Assembly: GCA_031253995.1 (NCBI GenBank)
Contig: JAIRVG010000065.1
Location: forward strand, 124,001 to 188,000
From: Paucimonas sp.
GTDB lineage: Bacteria > Pseudomonadota > Gammaproteobacteria > Pseudomonadales > Pseudomonadaceae
Length of the DNA: 64,000 nucleotides
Reading direction: 5' to 3'
Shown in pieces: positions 48,537 to 57,641 of this stretch. The notes below the pieces were generated by a model. The model made no database searches. It was given only the letters and a program-made list of their open reading frames with translations, and was not told the DNA's origin. Position numbers and translations under genes: made by a program. How positions within the stretch are numbered: position 1 is the first letter of the stretch; every line of letters starts with the position of its first letter.

Positions 48537-49687
48537 CAGGCGAGCAACCGGGTCAGGGTCTGGTAGTAGATCTCGGTCAGCACGTCGAGGTCGCTGGCCA
48601 GGATGCGCTCGTTGACCTGGTGGATGGTGGCGTTGACCGGGCCCAGCTCGACCACCTGGGTACCCAGGGTGGCGATGAAGCGGCCATCGGAGGTGCCGCC
48701 GCTGGTGGAGGCGCGGGTTTCGCGACCGGTCACCGCCTTGATGCTGGCGGAGACGGCGTCCAGCAGGTCGCCCGGCTCGGTGAGGAACGGCAGGCCGGAC
48801 AGCGCCCACTCCACGTCCCAGTCCAGCTGGTGCTTGTCGAGGATCGCCGCGACGCGCTGCTGCAGGCCTTCGACGGTGGACTCGGTGGAGAAGCGGAAGT
48901 TGAACAGCGCGGTCAGCTCGCCGGGAACCACGTTGGTGGCGCCGGTACCGGAGTTCAGGTTGGAGATCTGGAAGCTGGTGGGCGGGAAGAATGCGTTGCC
49001 TTCGTCCCAGTGTTCGGCGGCGAGTTCCGCCAGGGCCGGGGCGGCCAGGTGGATCGGGTTCTTCGCCAGGTGCGGGTAGGCCACGTGGCCCTGCTTGCCG
49101 CGTACGGTCAGCTTGGCGCCGAGGGAGCCGCGGCGGCCGTTCTTGACCACGTCACCCACCAGGGTGGTGCTCGACGGCTCGCCGACGATGCACCAGTCCA
49201 GGCGCTCGCCGCGCTCGCGCAGGCGCTCGACCACGGCCTTGGTGCCGTGGTGTGCCGGGCCTTCCTCGTCGCTGGTGATCAGGTAGGCGATCTTGCCGCG
49301 GTGGTTCGGGTAGTCGGCGACGAAGCGCTCGGTGGCGACGATCATCGACGCCAGGCTGCCCTTCATGTCGGCGGCGCCGCGGCCGCAGAGCATGCCGTCG
49401 GCATCGATCAGCGCCTCGAACGGATCGTTCTGCCACGCCTGCACGGGGCCTGTTGGGACCACGTCGGTGTGGCCGGCGAAGCACAGTACCGGACCGTCCT
49501 GGGTGCCGTGGGTGGCCCAGAAGTTGTCGACGTCCTCGAAGCGCATCGGTTCGAGCATGAAGCCGGCATCGCCCAGGCGTTGCATCATCTGTTTCTGGCA
49601 ATCGAAGTCGAGGGGGGTTACCGACGGACGGCGGATCAGGTCGCAGGCCAGTTCGAGGGTAGGCGAGAGTTCGGCGGGGGCCGTCAT
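48536..49687 (-). CDS. dapE: Succinyl-diaminopimelate desuccinylase
   Basis: 383 aa, di-zinc M20 family. Metal/catalytic motifs: CFAGHTDVVPTG (His), CGRGAADMKGSLASM (Asp), ITSDEEGPAHHGTK (Glu-Glu), and substrate site STSGGTSDGRF. Makes L,L-diaminopimelate from N-succinyl-DAP in lysine/peptidoglycan synthesis. The start at 49687 (Met-Thr-Ala-Pro) fits family length. Confidence 0.96.
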   Translation of the reverse strand: MTAPAELSPTLELACDLIRRPSVTPLDFDCQKQMMQRLGDAGFMLEPMRFEDVDNFWATHGTQDGPVLCFAGHTDVVPTGPVQAWQNDPFEALIDADGMLCGRGAADMKGSLASMIVATERFVADYPNHRGKIAYLITSDEEGPAHHGTKAVVERLRERGERLDWCIVGEPSSTTLVGDVVKNGRRGSLGAKLTVRGKQGHVAYPHLAKNPIHLAAPALAELAAEHWDEGNAFFPPTSFQISNLNSGTGATNVVPGELTALFNFRFSTESTVEGLQQRVAAILDKHQLDWDVEWALSGLPFLTEPGDLLDAVSASIKAVTGRETRASTSGGTSDGRFIATLGTQVVELGPVNATIHQVNERILASDLDVLTEIYYQTLTRLLA

Positions 49688-49812
49688 GAAGGACTCCGGG
49701 AGCAAGGCGGGGGTACGGTTTTGGGGCGTTATCTTATAGCAAAAGCACGGCGGCAGGACGCCGGATCGCTGCTGTTTGTCTGGGAAGGGAAGGTAATGGC
49801 CGGGACTGCACT

Positions 49813-49850
49813 GCACCTGTGGGAGCTGGCTTGCCAGCTCCCACAGGTGC
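49813..49850. repeat. Single perfect REP palindrome
   Basis: 18-base arms with a TT loop (GCACCTGTGGGAGCTGGC and its complement), 6 bases downstream of the ndvB stop. Same core as the REPIN at 17782-17853. Could act as the ndvB transcript end. Confidence 0.85.
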
Positions 49851-49855
49851 TTGAG

Positions 49856-52447
49856 TCAGGCGGCGGGAGCCTGCTCCACGGCCTCGGCAGGCTTGGGCAG
49901 CGACGACAGTAACGCCATCACCAGCGCCGCCACATACGGCAGCGACTGCACCAGCAACATCGCCACCCAGAAGCGCATGTCATTGCTCGGCAGCCCCTGG
50001 ACCAGATAGATCCCCGCCGCCGCGCCCCACAGCAGGAGCATGATGAACAACTCTTCCCGCGCCTCGGAAAGCGCCACCAGCAGGCCATGGCTGTCGGCAT
50101 TCTTCGGCGTGCGGAAGAACGGGATGCTGCTGGTGAAGAACCCGTACAGCACCGCCTTGGCGATGGTATGCGACAAGGCCAGCCCGGCCAGCGCCGCGGC
50201 GAAGGCGTCCTTGAGGTTCACGCCGACAGCCCGGCGGTACAGGAAGACGATCTTGCCCACCTTGAACACGAACAGCGCCAGCGGCGGGATGGCGAAGATC
50301 AGCAGCGGCGGGTCGACCCGCTGCGGCACGATGATCATCGCCGCCGACCACAACAGCGCGCCGACAGTGAAGAAGATGTTCATGCCATCGGCGATCCACG
50401 GCAGCCAGCCGGCGAGGAAGTGATAGCGCTGGCCACGGGTCAGCTCGGTGTCCTTGCCGCGCAGCAGGCTGGCGGTGTGGCGCTTGATGATCTGGATCGC
50501 GCCATAGGCCCAGCGGAAGCGCTGTTTCTTGAAGTCGATGAAGGTGTCCGGCATCAGGCCCTTGCCGTAGCTGTTGTGGGCATAGGCGGCGGACAGGCCT
50601 TTCTCGAACACCCGCAGGCCCAGCTCGGCGTCCTCGCAGATGCACCAGTCGGCCCAGCCCAGCTCTTCCAGGACCGAACGCCGGGTCATGGTCATGGTGC
50701 CGTGCTGGATGATCGCGTCACGGTCGTTGCGGGTGACCATGCCGATATGGAAGAAGCCCTTGTATTCCGAGTAGCAGAGCTTCTTGAAGGCGCTTTCGTG
50801 CTGGTCGCGGTAGTCTTGCGGCGACTGCACCACGGCGATCTTCGGATCGGCGAAGTGCGGCACCATGTGCTTGAGCCAGTTGCGGTCGACGCAGTAGTCC
50901 GAGTCGATCACCGCGATCACTTCGGCATCCTTGGCGGTATGCGGGATCAGGTAGTTCAGCGCACCGCCCTTGAAGCCCGCCAGTGGCGACACGTGGAAGA
51001 ACTTGAAGCGCTCACCCAGCAGCTCGCAATGAGCCTTGATCGGTTCCCACACCGCCGGATCCTTGGTGTTGTTGTCGATGATCAGGACTTCGTAGTCCGG
51101 ATAATCCAGGGCCGCCAGGGCGTTGAGGGTCTGCTTGACCATCTCCGGCGGCTCGTTGTAGCACGGCACATGCACCGACACCTTCGGCCGGTAGGCATCG
51201 TCCGCCTGTACCGGCAGGAATTCGCGCCGACGCTTGTGGGTCCACACCGTTTCCGCCAGCTCGTGAGCCTCGGTCAGCAGCACGATGAACACCCCCAGCG
51301 CACCGAGGGCGAGGAGGAAGCCCACGGTCAGGCTGAACCAGGTGCTGTATTGCTGGCTGTAGTCGTAGCCGATCCACACCAGCACCGACCCGCAGAGGAA
51401 GGTGATGAAGGTCAGGAAGGTACGGCCACGCTGGCGCAGGGCCGAGCCGTCGATCAGCAGCAGGGTCAGCGAGAGCAGGGCGAGGACCACCGAGCCCACC
51501 GCCAGCACGCGCCACTGCGGGATCGCCACCACCGGGCCTTCGAAGTTGAATTTCTGCTGGCGGGCCGCGTTGAACACGCCCCAGTAGGCGCCCACCGAGC
51601 CTTCGTCACTGGCTTTCCACGGCTGGTCGTAGGCTTCGATGACGAAGTAGTTGTAGCCCTGGCGGTTGAGCTTGTTGACCAGGGTGCGCAGGTAGATGGC
51701 CTGGTCGGCCTGGGTGGCGTCGGCACCGCCGCGCATGCGTCCGTTGCTTGGCCAGCCGACCTCGGAAAGCAGCAGCGGCTTGCGCGGGAACAGGTGTTTC
51801 ATGTCGCGGGCGCGGTCGAGGACGAACTGCCCGGCATCCTTCATCGGGATGAATTCCCAGTAGGGCAGGATGTGTGCGGCGATCAGGTCGACGTGCTTGG
51901 CCAGTTCCGGGTGTTCCTTCCAGATGTGCCACTGCTCCGAGGTGGTCACCGGCACCTTGACCGCGGCGCGCACCCGGTCGAGGTACTTGATCAGGTCCTC
52001 GGGGGTGATCTCCTCGCGGAACAGCGCCTCGTTGCCGACCATCACCCGCACCACGCTGCGCGAGGTGTTGGCCAGTTCGATGGCTTTCTGGATTTCCCGC
52101 TCGTTGCGTTCCAGATCGGGGCTGATCCACACGCCCAGGGTCACCCGCAGGCCGAATTCCTCGGCCAGGCGGGGGATTTCCGCCTGGGTGCCTTCGACGG
52201 TGTAGATCCGGATGCTGTCGGTCAGCTTGCTCAGCTGTTCGAGGTCTTCACGGATTTCCGCTTCGGTGGGGTACTGGCCCTTCTGCGGGCTTTCGCCGAG
52301 GCGGAACGGCGAATAGGAGAAACCGGAGATCTGCTCCGGCCAGTCGGGAGCGGAGACCGGGCGGTTGATCAGCGCCCAGAACCCGGTGAAAAGCGCGGCG
52401 ATCGCCATGACGATCACCAGGTTGAGACCAAATTTACGCGATGACAT
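49856..52447 (-). CDS. ndvB: NdvB-like beta-glucosyltransferase: GH17-type domain fused to GT2
   Basis: 863 aa inner-membrane protein. After a signal-anchor (LNLVIVMAIAALFTGFWALI), residues about 35-315 form a GH17-type barrel (RVMVGNEALFREEI, LLLSEVGWPSNGRM) facing the periplasm, then TM segments about 325-395. A cytoplasmic GT2 glycosyltransferase follows (VSVHVPCYNEPPEM, AVIDSDYCVDRNW, CEDAELGLRVF, RFRWAYGAIQ) and then C-terminal TM helices. Matches NdvB, which makes periplasmic beta-1,3-glucans that help Pseudomonas biofilms tolerate antibiotics; the role here is by homology. Start at 52447 lacks a strong ribosome site. Confidence 0.9.
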   Translation of the reverse strand: MSSRKFGLNLVIVMAIAALFTGFWALINRPVSAPDWPEQISGFSYSPFRLGESPQKGQYPTEAEIREDLEQLSKLTDSIRIYTVEGTQAEIPRLAEEFGLRVTLGVWISPDLERNEREIQKAIELANTSRSVVRVMVGNEALFREEITPEDLIKYLDRVRAAVKVPVTTSEQWHIWKEHPELAKHVDLIAAHILPYWEFIPMKDAGQFVLDRARDMKHLFPRKPLLLSEVGWPSNGRMRGGADATQADQAIYLRTLVNKLNRQGYNYFVIEAYDQPWKASDEGSVGAYWGVFNAARQQKFNFEGPVVAIPQWRVLAVGSVVLALLSLTLLLIDGSALRQRGRTFLTFITFLCGSVLVWIGYDYSQQYSTWFSLTVGFLLALGALGVFIVLLTEAHELAETVWTHKRRREFLPVQADDAYRPKVSVHVPCYNEPPEMVKQTLNALAALDYPDYEVLIIDNNTKDPAVWEPIKAHCELLGERFKFFHVSPLAGFKGGALNYLIPHTAKDAEVIAVIDSDYCVDRNWLKHMVPHFADPKIAVVQSPQDYRDQHESAFKKLCYSEYKGFFHIGMVTRNDRDAIIQHGTMTMTRRSVLEELGWADWCICEDAELGLRVFEKGLSAAYAHNSYGKGLMPDTFIDFKKQRFRWAYGAIQIIKRHTASLLRGKDTELTRGQRYHFLAGWLPWIADGMNIFFTVGALLWSAAMIIVPQRVDPPLLIFAIPPLALFVFKVGKIVFLYRRAVGVNLKDAFAAALAGLALSHTIAKAVLYGFFTSSIPFFRTPKNADSHGLLVALSEAREELFIMLLLWGAAAGIYLVQGLPSNDMRFWVAMLLVQSLPYVAALVMALLSSLPKPAEAVEQAPAA

Positions 52448-52749
52448 AAGTTGTTCGAGTTCCGGAGAGTGGAACGGGCCAGCGCCGGGGCGCGGATCCA
52501 AAGGGCGTCAGGTCGGTTCTTATGGGAAGTTCGACCGAACAGCCATTGGATTTTCTTCAGCTAATGAAGTTCTGAAGCCCGTTAGGTGTCGTCCAAGACT
52601 TTTTGCAGCGTAGGACACTTCGTCGGACATTAAAGCAGCATTGCCACCATCATTACCAACGCACGGGCCGTCCGAAGAGGCGGCTGGCGGGCTGTCATTG
52701 CCCGCGCGGAGGCCTATAATGCGCGCCGGTTTTTTGCGGGGTGTGCGGC
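52448..52749. other. Gene-free spacer between ndvB and tcdA
   Basis: 302 bases between divergent genes. TATAAT at 52715-52720 is a likely -10 box for tcdA, 29 bases before its start. A TTGCCC at 52698-52703 is too close to be its -35. Nothing else clear was seen. Confidence 0.45.
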
Positions 52750-53574
52750 ATGAGTACTGAAGATCCACGGTTTGCCGGCATTGCCCGGCTGTACGGTGTC
52801 GATGGCCTGAAGCGCCTGGGCGCTGCCCATGTGGCGGTGGTCGGCATCGGCGGCGTCGGCTCGTGGGCGGCGGAAGCGCTGGCGCGCAGCGGCGTCGGCG
52901 AGATCTCGCTGTTCGACCTGGACGACGTCTGCGTGAGCAACACCAACCGCCAGGCCCATGCCCTTGAGGGCAATGTCGGGCGGGCCAAGGTCGAGGCCAT
53001 GGCCGAGCGCCTGCGGGCCATCAACCCGGCCTGCACCGTGCACACGGTGGCGGACTTCGTGACCCGCGACACCATGGCCGAATACATCACCGAGCAGCTC
53101 GACTGCGTGATCGACTGCATCGACAGCGTCATGGCCAAGGCCGCGCTGATCGCCTGGTGCAAGCGGCGCAAGATCACCATCATCAGCACCGGCGGCGCCG
53201 GCGGGCAGATCGACCCGACGCAGATCCAGGTCGCCGACCTCAACCGCACCTACAACGACCCGCTGGCCTCGCGGGTGCGCTCGACCCTGCGCCGTGACTA
53301 CAACTTCTCGCGCAATACCAGCCGCAGCTATGGCGTGCCGGTGGTGTTCTCCACCGAGCAACTGCGGTATCCGGGTGAGGATGGCGGGATCTGCCTGAGC
53401 AAGAGCTTCGTCGGCGAAGGCGTGAAGCTGGACTGCGCCGGTGGTTTCGGCGCGGTGATGATGGTCACGGCCACCTTCGGCATGGTGGCCGCGAGCAAGG
53501 CGGTGGACAAGCTGGTGGCCGGGACGCGACGCCCGGCCGAAAGGAAAACGGCTCAGCCGCCGGCGGCGAGCTGA
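52750..53574 (+). CDS. tcdA: tRNA threonylcarbamoyladenosine dehydratase (ct6A synthase)
   Basis: 274 aa, E1/ThiF-like. ATP-binding VVGIGGVGSWAAEALARSGV, DDVCVSNTNRQ, and the family CIDSVMAKAALIAWC and GGAGGQIDPTQIQVAD segments. Cyclises t6A37 in tRNA to the hydantoin form ct6A; in E. coli it works with the CsdA-CsdE sulfur relay, and here csdE-csdA are the convergent neighbours. Start ATG at 52750; a GTG at 52741 is less likely. Its 3' end overlaps csdE tail-to-tail by 22 bases. Confidence 0.95.
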   Translation: MSTEDPRFAGIARLYGVDGLKRLGAAHVAVVGIGGVGSWAAEALARSGVGEISLFDLDDVCVSNTNRQAHALEGNVGRAKVEAMAERLRAINPACTVHTVADFVTRDTMAEYITEQLDCVIDCIDSVMAKAALIAWCKRRKITIISTGGAGGQIDPTQIQVADLNRTYNDPLASRVRSTLRRDYNFSRNTSRSYGVPVVFSTEQLRYPGEDGGICLSKSFVGEGVKLDCAGGFGAVMMVTATFGMVAASKAVDKLVAGTRRPAERKTAQPPAAS

Positions 53575-53963
53575 GCCATGCGTTGCAGCACGGCATTCAG
53601 GCCGTTGCTGCGCGAGGGGGAGAGTTGCCGGCTCAAGCCCAACTGATCGAACCAGCCGGGCAGGTCCAGTTGCTGTAGCTCGGCACTGGACAGGCCCTCG
53701 ACCCGCACCAGCAGCAAGGCCAGCAGGCCGCGGATCAGCCGCGCATCGCTGGCCGCAGCGAAGCGCCAGCGTCCGTCTTCCTGCTGCGCCACCAGCCAGA
53801 CCTTGCTTTCGCAACCGTGGACGCGGTTGTCGTCCGACTTTTCTTCCTCCGTCAGCGGCGCCAGGCGCTCGCCCCACTGCATCAGCAGGCGGGCGCGCTG
53901 TTCCCAGCCCGAGGCTGCGCCAAAGGTATCGAGCGCGTCTTGCGCGTCTTTCGGCAGGCTCAT
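53553..53963 (-). CDS. csdE: CsdE, SufE-type sulfur acceptor
   Basis: 136 aa. SufE-like domain with the sulfur-accepting Cys in VHGCESKVWLVAQQ and the RLIRGLLALLLVRVEGLS helix. Receives persulfide from CsdA. The gene overlaps the csdA stop by ATGA (53963/53960), so it is co-translated with it. The neighbouring tcdA suggests it serves tRNA ct6A formation, as in E. coli. Confidence 0.93.
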   Translation of the reverse strand: MSLPKDAQDALDTFGAASGWEQRARLLMQWGERLAPLTEEEKSDDNRVHGCESKVWLVAQQEDGRWRFAAASDARLIRGLLALLLVRVEGLSSAELQQLDLPGWFDQLGLSRQLSPSRSNGLNAVLQRMAQLAAGG

Positions 53964-55165
53964 CGCAGCAGCTCCAGCGCCTGGTCCAGCGCGTCGAAGA
54001 AGTGCTGCAGGTCGTCCGAGTCGTTGTACAGCGCCAGCGATACGCGGATCGCGCCGTCCAGGCCGAGGCGGTTGACCAGCGGCATGGCGCAGTGATGTCC
54101 GGCGCGCACGGCGACGCCCTGTTCGGTCAGCAGGTGCGAGAGGTCGGCGTTGTGCACGCCCTCCACCACGAAGCTGGCCAGGGCCGCCTCGGGAACACCG
54201 AGGATGCGCACGCCTTCGCGGTCGTTGAGGCCGCGCAGCAGGTGGCGGTGCAGGGCAGCTTCGTGCTCGGCCACGGCGCTGGCGTCGAGGCTGGCCAGGT
54301 AGTCCAGGGTTGCACCGAGGCCGATCACGCTGGCGATCGGCGGTGTACCGGCTTCGAAGCCCAGCGGTGCCGGGCGGAAGCTGGATTCCTGGTAGCCCGC
54401 CAGTTGCACCATCTCGCCGCCGAACTGCCAGTGGCGCAGCAGGGCCAGGGCCTGGGTACGGCCGTAGAGCACGCCGAGGCCGTCCGGTCCGTACAGCTTG
54501 TGGCTGGAGAAGACGTAGAAGTCGCAACCCAGCTGGCTGACATCATGGCGGCCATGGACGATGCCCTGGGCGCCGTCGACCACGGTCAGCGCACCTTGGG
54601 CACGGGCATGGTTGATCAGCGGTTGCAACGGCTGCCAGCTGCCGAGCACGTTGGACAACTGGCTGACCGCCAGCACCCGGGTACGGGGGCCGATCAGTTG
54701 CAACGCGGCGTCGAGGTCGAGCTGGCCGTTTTCCGCCAGGGGCAGGATCACCAGCTTCAGGCCGCGGCGCTGGGCCAGTTGCTGCCAGGGCAGCAGGTTG
54801 GCGTGGTGTTCGAGGGCGCTGACGGCGATTTCCTCGCCGGCTTCGAAACGGTGTTCAAGGCCATAGGCCAAAAGGTTCAGCGCCGAGGTGGCGCCGTGGG
54901 TAAAGACGATGTTGCCGTTGGCGCCAGCGTTCAGCCACGCGGCGACCTTGTCACGGCTGGCCTCGAAGGCCTGGGTGGCGAGGGCGCCGGGCAGGTGCTG
55001 GGCACGGTGCACGTTGGCCGCGCCATGGCCGTAGTAATGGCTCAGGGCGTCCAGCAATGCCTGGGGTTTCTGGGTGGTTGCCGCGCTGTCCAGATAGGTC
55101 TGGTGCTGGCGTTGCAGGGCGGCGATGGCGGGAAAGTCCGCGCGCCAGGGGGAGGGTTGGAACAT
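53960..55165 (-). CDS. csdA: Cysteine desulfurase CsdA
   Basis: 401 aa, class V aminotransferase fold, SufS-like group. PLP Lys in FSSHKLYGPDGLGVL, THGATSALNLLAYGLE, EHHANLLPWQ, and active-site Cys in RAGHHCAMP. Releases sulfur from cysteine to CsdE. Translationally coupled to csdE and 55 bases from dapD. Confidence 0.94.
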   Translation of the reverse strand: MFQPSPWRADFPAIAALQRQHQTYLDSAATTQKPQALLDALSHYYGHGAANVHRAQHLPGALATQAFEASRDKVAAWLNAGANGNIVFTHGATSALNLLAYGLEHRFEAGEEIAVSALEHHANLLPWQQLAQRRGLKLVILPLAENGQLDLDAALQLIGPRTRVLAVSQLSNVLGSWQPLQPLINHARAQGALTVVDGAQGIVHGRHDVSQLGCDFYVFSSHKLYGPDGLGVLYGRTQALALLRHWQFGGEMVQLAGYQESSFRPAPLGFEAGTPPIASVIGLGATLDYLASLDASAVAEHEAALHRHLLRGLNDREGVRILGVPEAALASFVVEGVHNADLSHLLTEQGVAVRAGHHCAMPLVNRLGLDGAIRVSLALYNDSDDLQHFFDALDQALELLR

Positions 55166-55220
55166 GATCTTCGCGCCTGGGAATCGGGTCTGGCGAAGGG
55201 CCAGACCCGAATCGTACCAC

Positions 55221-56255
55221 TTAGTTGTGGGCGTGCAGCGCTTCGTTCAGCTCGATCGCCGACTTGTGGGTCTTGCACTCCACTGCGCCGGATACCGAGT
55301 TGCGACGGAACAGCAGGTCGGTCTGGCCGGCCAGGTCGCGGGCCTTGACCACTTTCACCAGCTGGTTCTGCTCGTCGAGCAGTTGCACCTTGGTGCCGGC
55401 GGTGATGTACAGGCCGGCTTCCACGGTGTTGCGGTCGCCCAGCGGGATGCCGATACCGGCGTTGGCGCCGATCAGGCAGCCTTCGCCGACCTTGATGACG
55501 ATGTTGCCGCCGCCGGACAGGGTGCCCATGGTCGAGCAGCCGCCGCCCAGGTCCGAACCCTTGCCGACGAAGACGCCCGCGGAGACGCGGCCTTCGATCA
55601 TGCCCGGGCCTTCGGTGCCGGCGTTAAAGTTGACGAAGCCTTCGTGCATGATGGTGGTGCCTTCGCCGATGTAGGCGCCCAGGCGTACACGGGCGCTGTC
55701 GGCGATACGCACGCCGCTCGGCACGACGTAGTCGGTCATCTTCGGGAACTTGTCCACCGAGAACACTTCCAGCAGCTCGCCCTTCAGGCGTGCTTCCAGT
55801 TGCGCTTCGGCAAGTTCGGCCAGGTCGATGGCGCCCTGGCTGGTCCAGGCGACGTTCGGCAGCAGCGGGAAGATGCCGGCCAGGCTCAGGCCGTGTGGCT
55901 TGACCAGGCGGTGCGAGAGCAGGTGCAGCTTGAGGTAGGCTTCTGGCGTCGAGCTCAGGGTGGCGTCTTCGGCCAGCAGGGTGGCGACCAGCGGCTTGCT
56001 GCTTTCGGCCAGGCGGGTCAGCAGGGCGGCCTGGGCAGGATCGACGGCTTTCAGCGCGTCGGCCAGTTGTGCGGCCTGCGAGTTGTTGAAGGCAATGGCC
56101 TGGTTGCCGCCTTCATAGCCCAGTACCGGGGTGATGGCAGCGACCAGCTCGGCGCTCGGGTTGAGCAGCGGCAGGGCGTAGAAGACTTCCAGCCAGGCGC
56201 CCTGGCGGTTCTGGGTGCCGACACCGAAGGCCAGGCTGAACAGGGATTGGGACAT
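55221..56255 (-). CDS. dapD: Tetrahydrodipicolinate N-succinyltransferase
   Basis: 344 aa, long-form DapD. C-terminal left-handed beta-helix hexapeptide repeats (VRLGAYIGEGTTIMHEGFVN, EGRVSAGVFVGKGSDLGGGC, VKVGEGCLIGANAGIGIPLG style pattern) bind succinyl-CoA; N-terminal domain binds tetrahydrodipicolinate. First committed step of the succinylase DAP route. Confidence 0.95.
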   Translation of the reverse strand: MSQSLFSLAFGVGTQNRQGAWLEVFYALPLLNPSAELVAAITPVLGYEGGNQAIAFNNSQAAQLADALKAVDPAQAALLTRLAESSKPLVATLLAEDATLSSTPEAYLKLHLLSHRLVKPHGLSLAGIFPLLPNVAWTSQGAIDLAELAEAQLEARLKGELLEVFSVDKFPKMTDYVVPSGVRIADSARVRLGAYIGEGTTIMHEGFVNFNAGTEGPGMIEGRVSAGVFVGKGSDLGGGCSTMGTLSGGGNIVIKVGEGCLIGANAGIGIPLGDRNTVEAGLYITAGTKVQLLDEQNQLVKVVKARDLAGQTDLLFRRNSVSGAVECKTHKSAIELNEALHAHN

Positions 56256-56294
56256 GCGGTTACCTCATGCGGAAATAGGGTGAAAGCGGGCGGC

Positions 56295-56642
56295 TCACTG
56301 CAGGGCGGCCGCGTACAGGTCCGGTTTGAAACCCACCAGGGTCTTGCCGCCCAGGTCGAGCACCGGGCGCTTGATCATCGACGGCTGGGCGAGCATCAGC
56401 TCCACGGCCCGTGCCTGGTCGAGGTCGGCCTTCTGCGCGTCGTCGAGCTTGCGGAAGGTGGTGCCGGCGCGGTTGAGGATCTTTTCCCAGCCGTGCTCGT
56501 CGCACCAGCGGTTCAGGCTGTCACGGTCGATGCCCTGGGTCTTGTAGTCGTGGAAGTCGTAGCCGATGGCCTTTTCCTCAAGCCAGGTACGCGCTTTCTT
56601 CATCGTGTCGCAGGCCTTGATGCCGTAGAGAATGTAAGCCAT
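56295..56642 (-). CDS. ArsC/Spx-family protein (YffB-like)
   Basis: 115 aa thioredoxin-fold. GIKACDTMKKARTWLEEKAI with a single Cys in the arsenate-reductase position, FHDYKTQGIDRDSLNRWCDE, and the conserved RPVLDLGGKTLVGFKPDLY. YffB-type proteins have no proven arsenate activity; a glutathione-linked reductase role is possible. Upstream of dapD by 39 bases and probably in the same unit. Confidence 0.88.
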   Translation of the reverse strand: MAYILYGIKACDTMKKARTWLEEKAIGYDFHDYKTQGIDRDSLNRWCDEHGWEKILNRAGTTFRKLDDAQKADLDQARAVELMLAQPSMIKRPVLDLGGKTLVGFKPDLYAAALQ

Positions 56643-56772
56643 TGAACTTCAAGGGGCGCCGGGCATTCCCGGGACGACCCCGCAACTCCTCGAAAAGTGG
56701 GGTGGGCGGGATTATGCGGCATCAATCGGCACGGCGCCACGGCTGTGGCGCCGTCTTCTGACCGGTGCGTTC

Positions 56773-57423
56773 TCAGGCGTCGCCGAGCAACTGTCCGGAC
56801 TGGATGAATACCACGCCGGCATCCTGCATATCGGACAGCGCCTGCTCCAGGGAACCGTCGCTGTCGATGGCCCGGCAGGCATCCAGTACCACGTAGGTGG
56901 CGAAGCCTTCGCGGCGGGCGTGGAGGGCGGTCCAGGCCACGCAGAAATCCAGGGCCAGGCCCACCACATAGACGGTGTTCACGCCTTTTTCCCGCAGGTA
57001 GCCGGCCAGGCCGGTGGTGGTCTGCTGGTCGGCTTCGTAGAAGGCCGAGTAGCTGTCGACCGCCGGATTGCCGCCCTTGCGCACGATCAGCTGGGTATTG
57101 GGGATGTCCAGGGCGGGGTGGAATTCAGCGCCCTGGCTGCCCTGGATACAGTGGTCCGGCCACAGCACCTGAGGGCCGTAGGGCAGTTCGATGATGTCGA
57201 AGGGTTTTTTCCCCGGGTGGCTGGAGGCGAAGGAGATATGTCCGGCGGGATGCCAGTCCTGGGCCTGGACCACGTTGCGGAAGAGGGGCGCGAGGCGGTT
57301 GACCAAGGGGATGATTTCGTCGCCGCGGGGCACTTCCAGGGCGCCGCCGGGGGTGAAGTCGTTCTGGATGTCGATGACGAGCAGGGCGTGATCGGGGCTA
57401 TCGTTGTTCAGGGCTTTTGGCAT
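56773..57423 (-). CDS. pncA: Nicotinamidase
   Basis: 216 aa isochorismatase-like hydrolase. Catalytic Asp in VIDIQNDFTPGGAL, Lys in LIVRKGGNPAVDSYSAF, Cys in VGLALDFCVAWTALHA, metal-binding DWHPAGHISFASSH. Converts nicotinamide to nicotinate in NAD salvage. ATG at 57423 with AGGAAGG upstream; longer in-frame starts reach into unrelated sequence. Confidence 0.94.
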   Translation of the reverse strand: MPKALNNDSPDHALLVIDIQNDFTPGGALEVPRGDEIIPLVNRLAPLFRNVVQAQDWHPAGHISFASSHPGKKPFDIIELPYGPQVLWPDHCIQGSQGAEFHPALDIPNTQLIVRKGGNPAVDSYSAFYEADQQTTTGLAGYLREKGVNTVYVVGLALDFCVAWTALHARREGFATYVVLDACRAIDSDGSLEQALSDMQDAGVVFIQSGQLLGDA

Positions 57424-57641
57424 GGCGTGGCCTTCCTGGTTTTGGGGCTGCCTTGCAGCCCTTTCGCGAGCGAACTCGCTCCTTACAACAAGTGTGTAGC
57501 ATGGTGTTACATATTCCCCGGCGCCCTGCGACTTTTGTGCAGCGGCCCACCGGGGGCACCGCTCGTTACTATATGTGTCCAATGCCGCGCCCATGTCCAG
57601 TGCGCAGGCAGTGCTTTTGAATCGAACAGGAAACACGCCGT

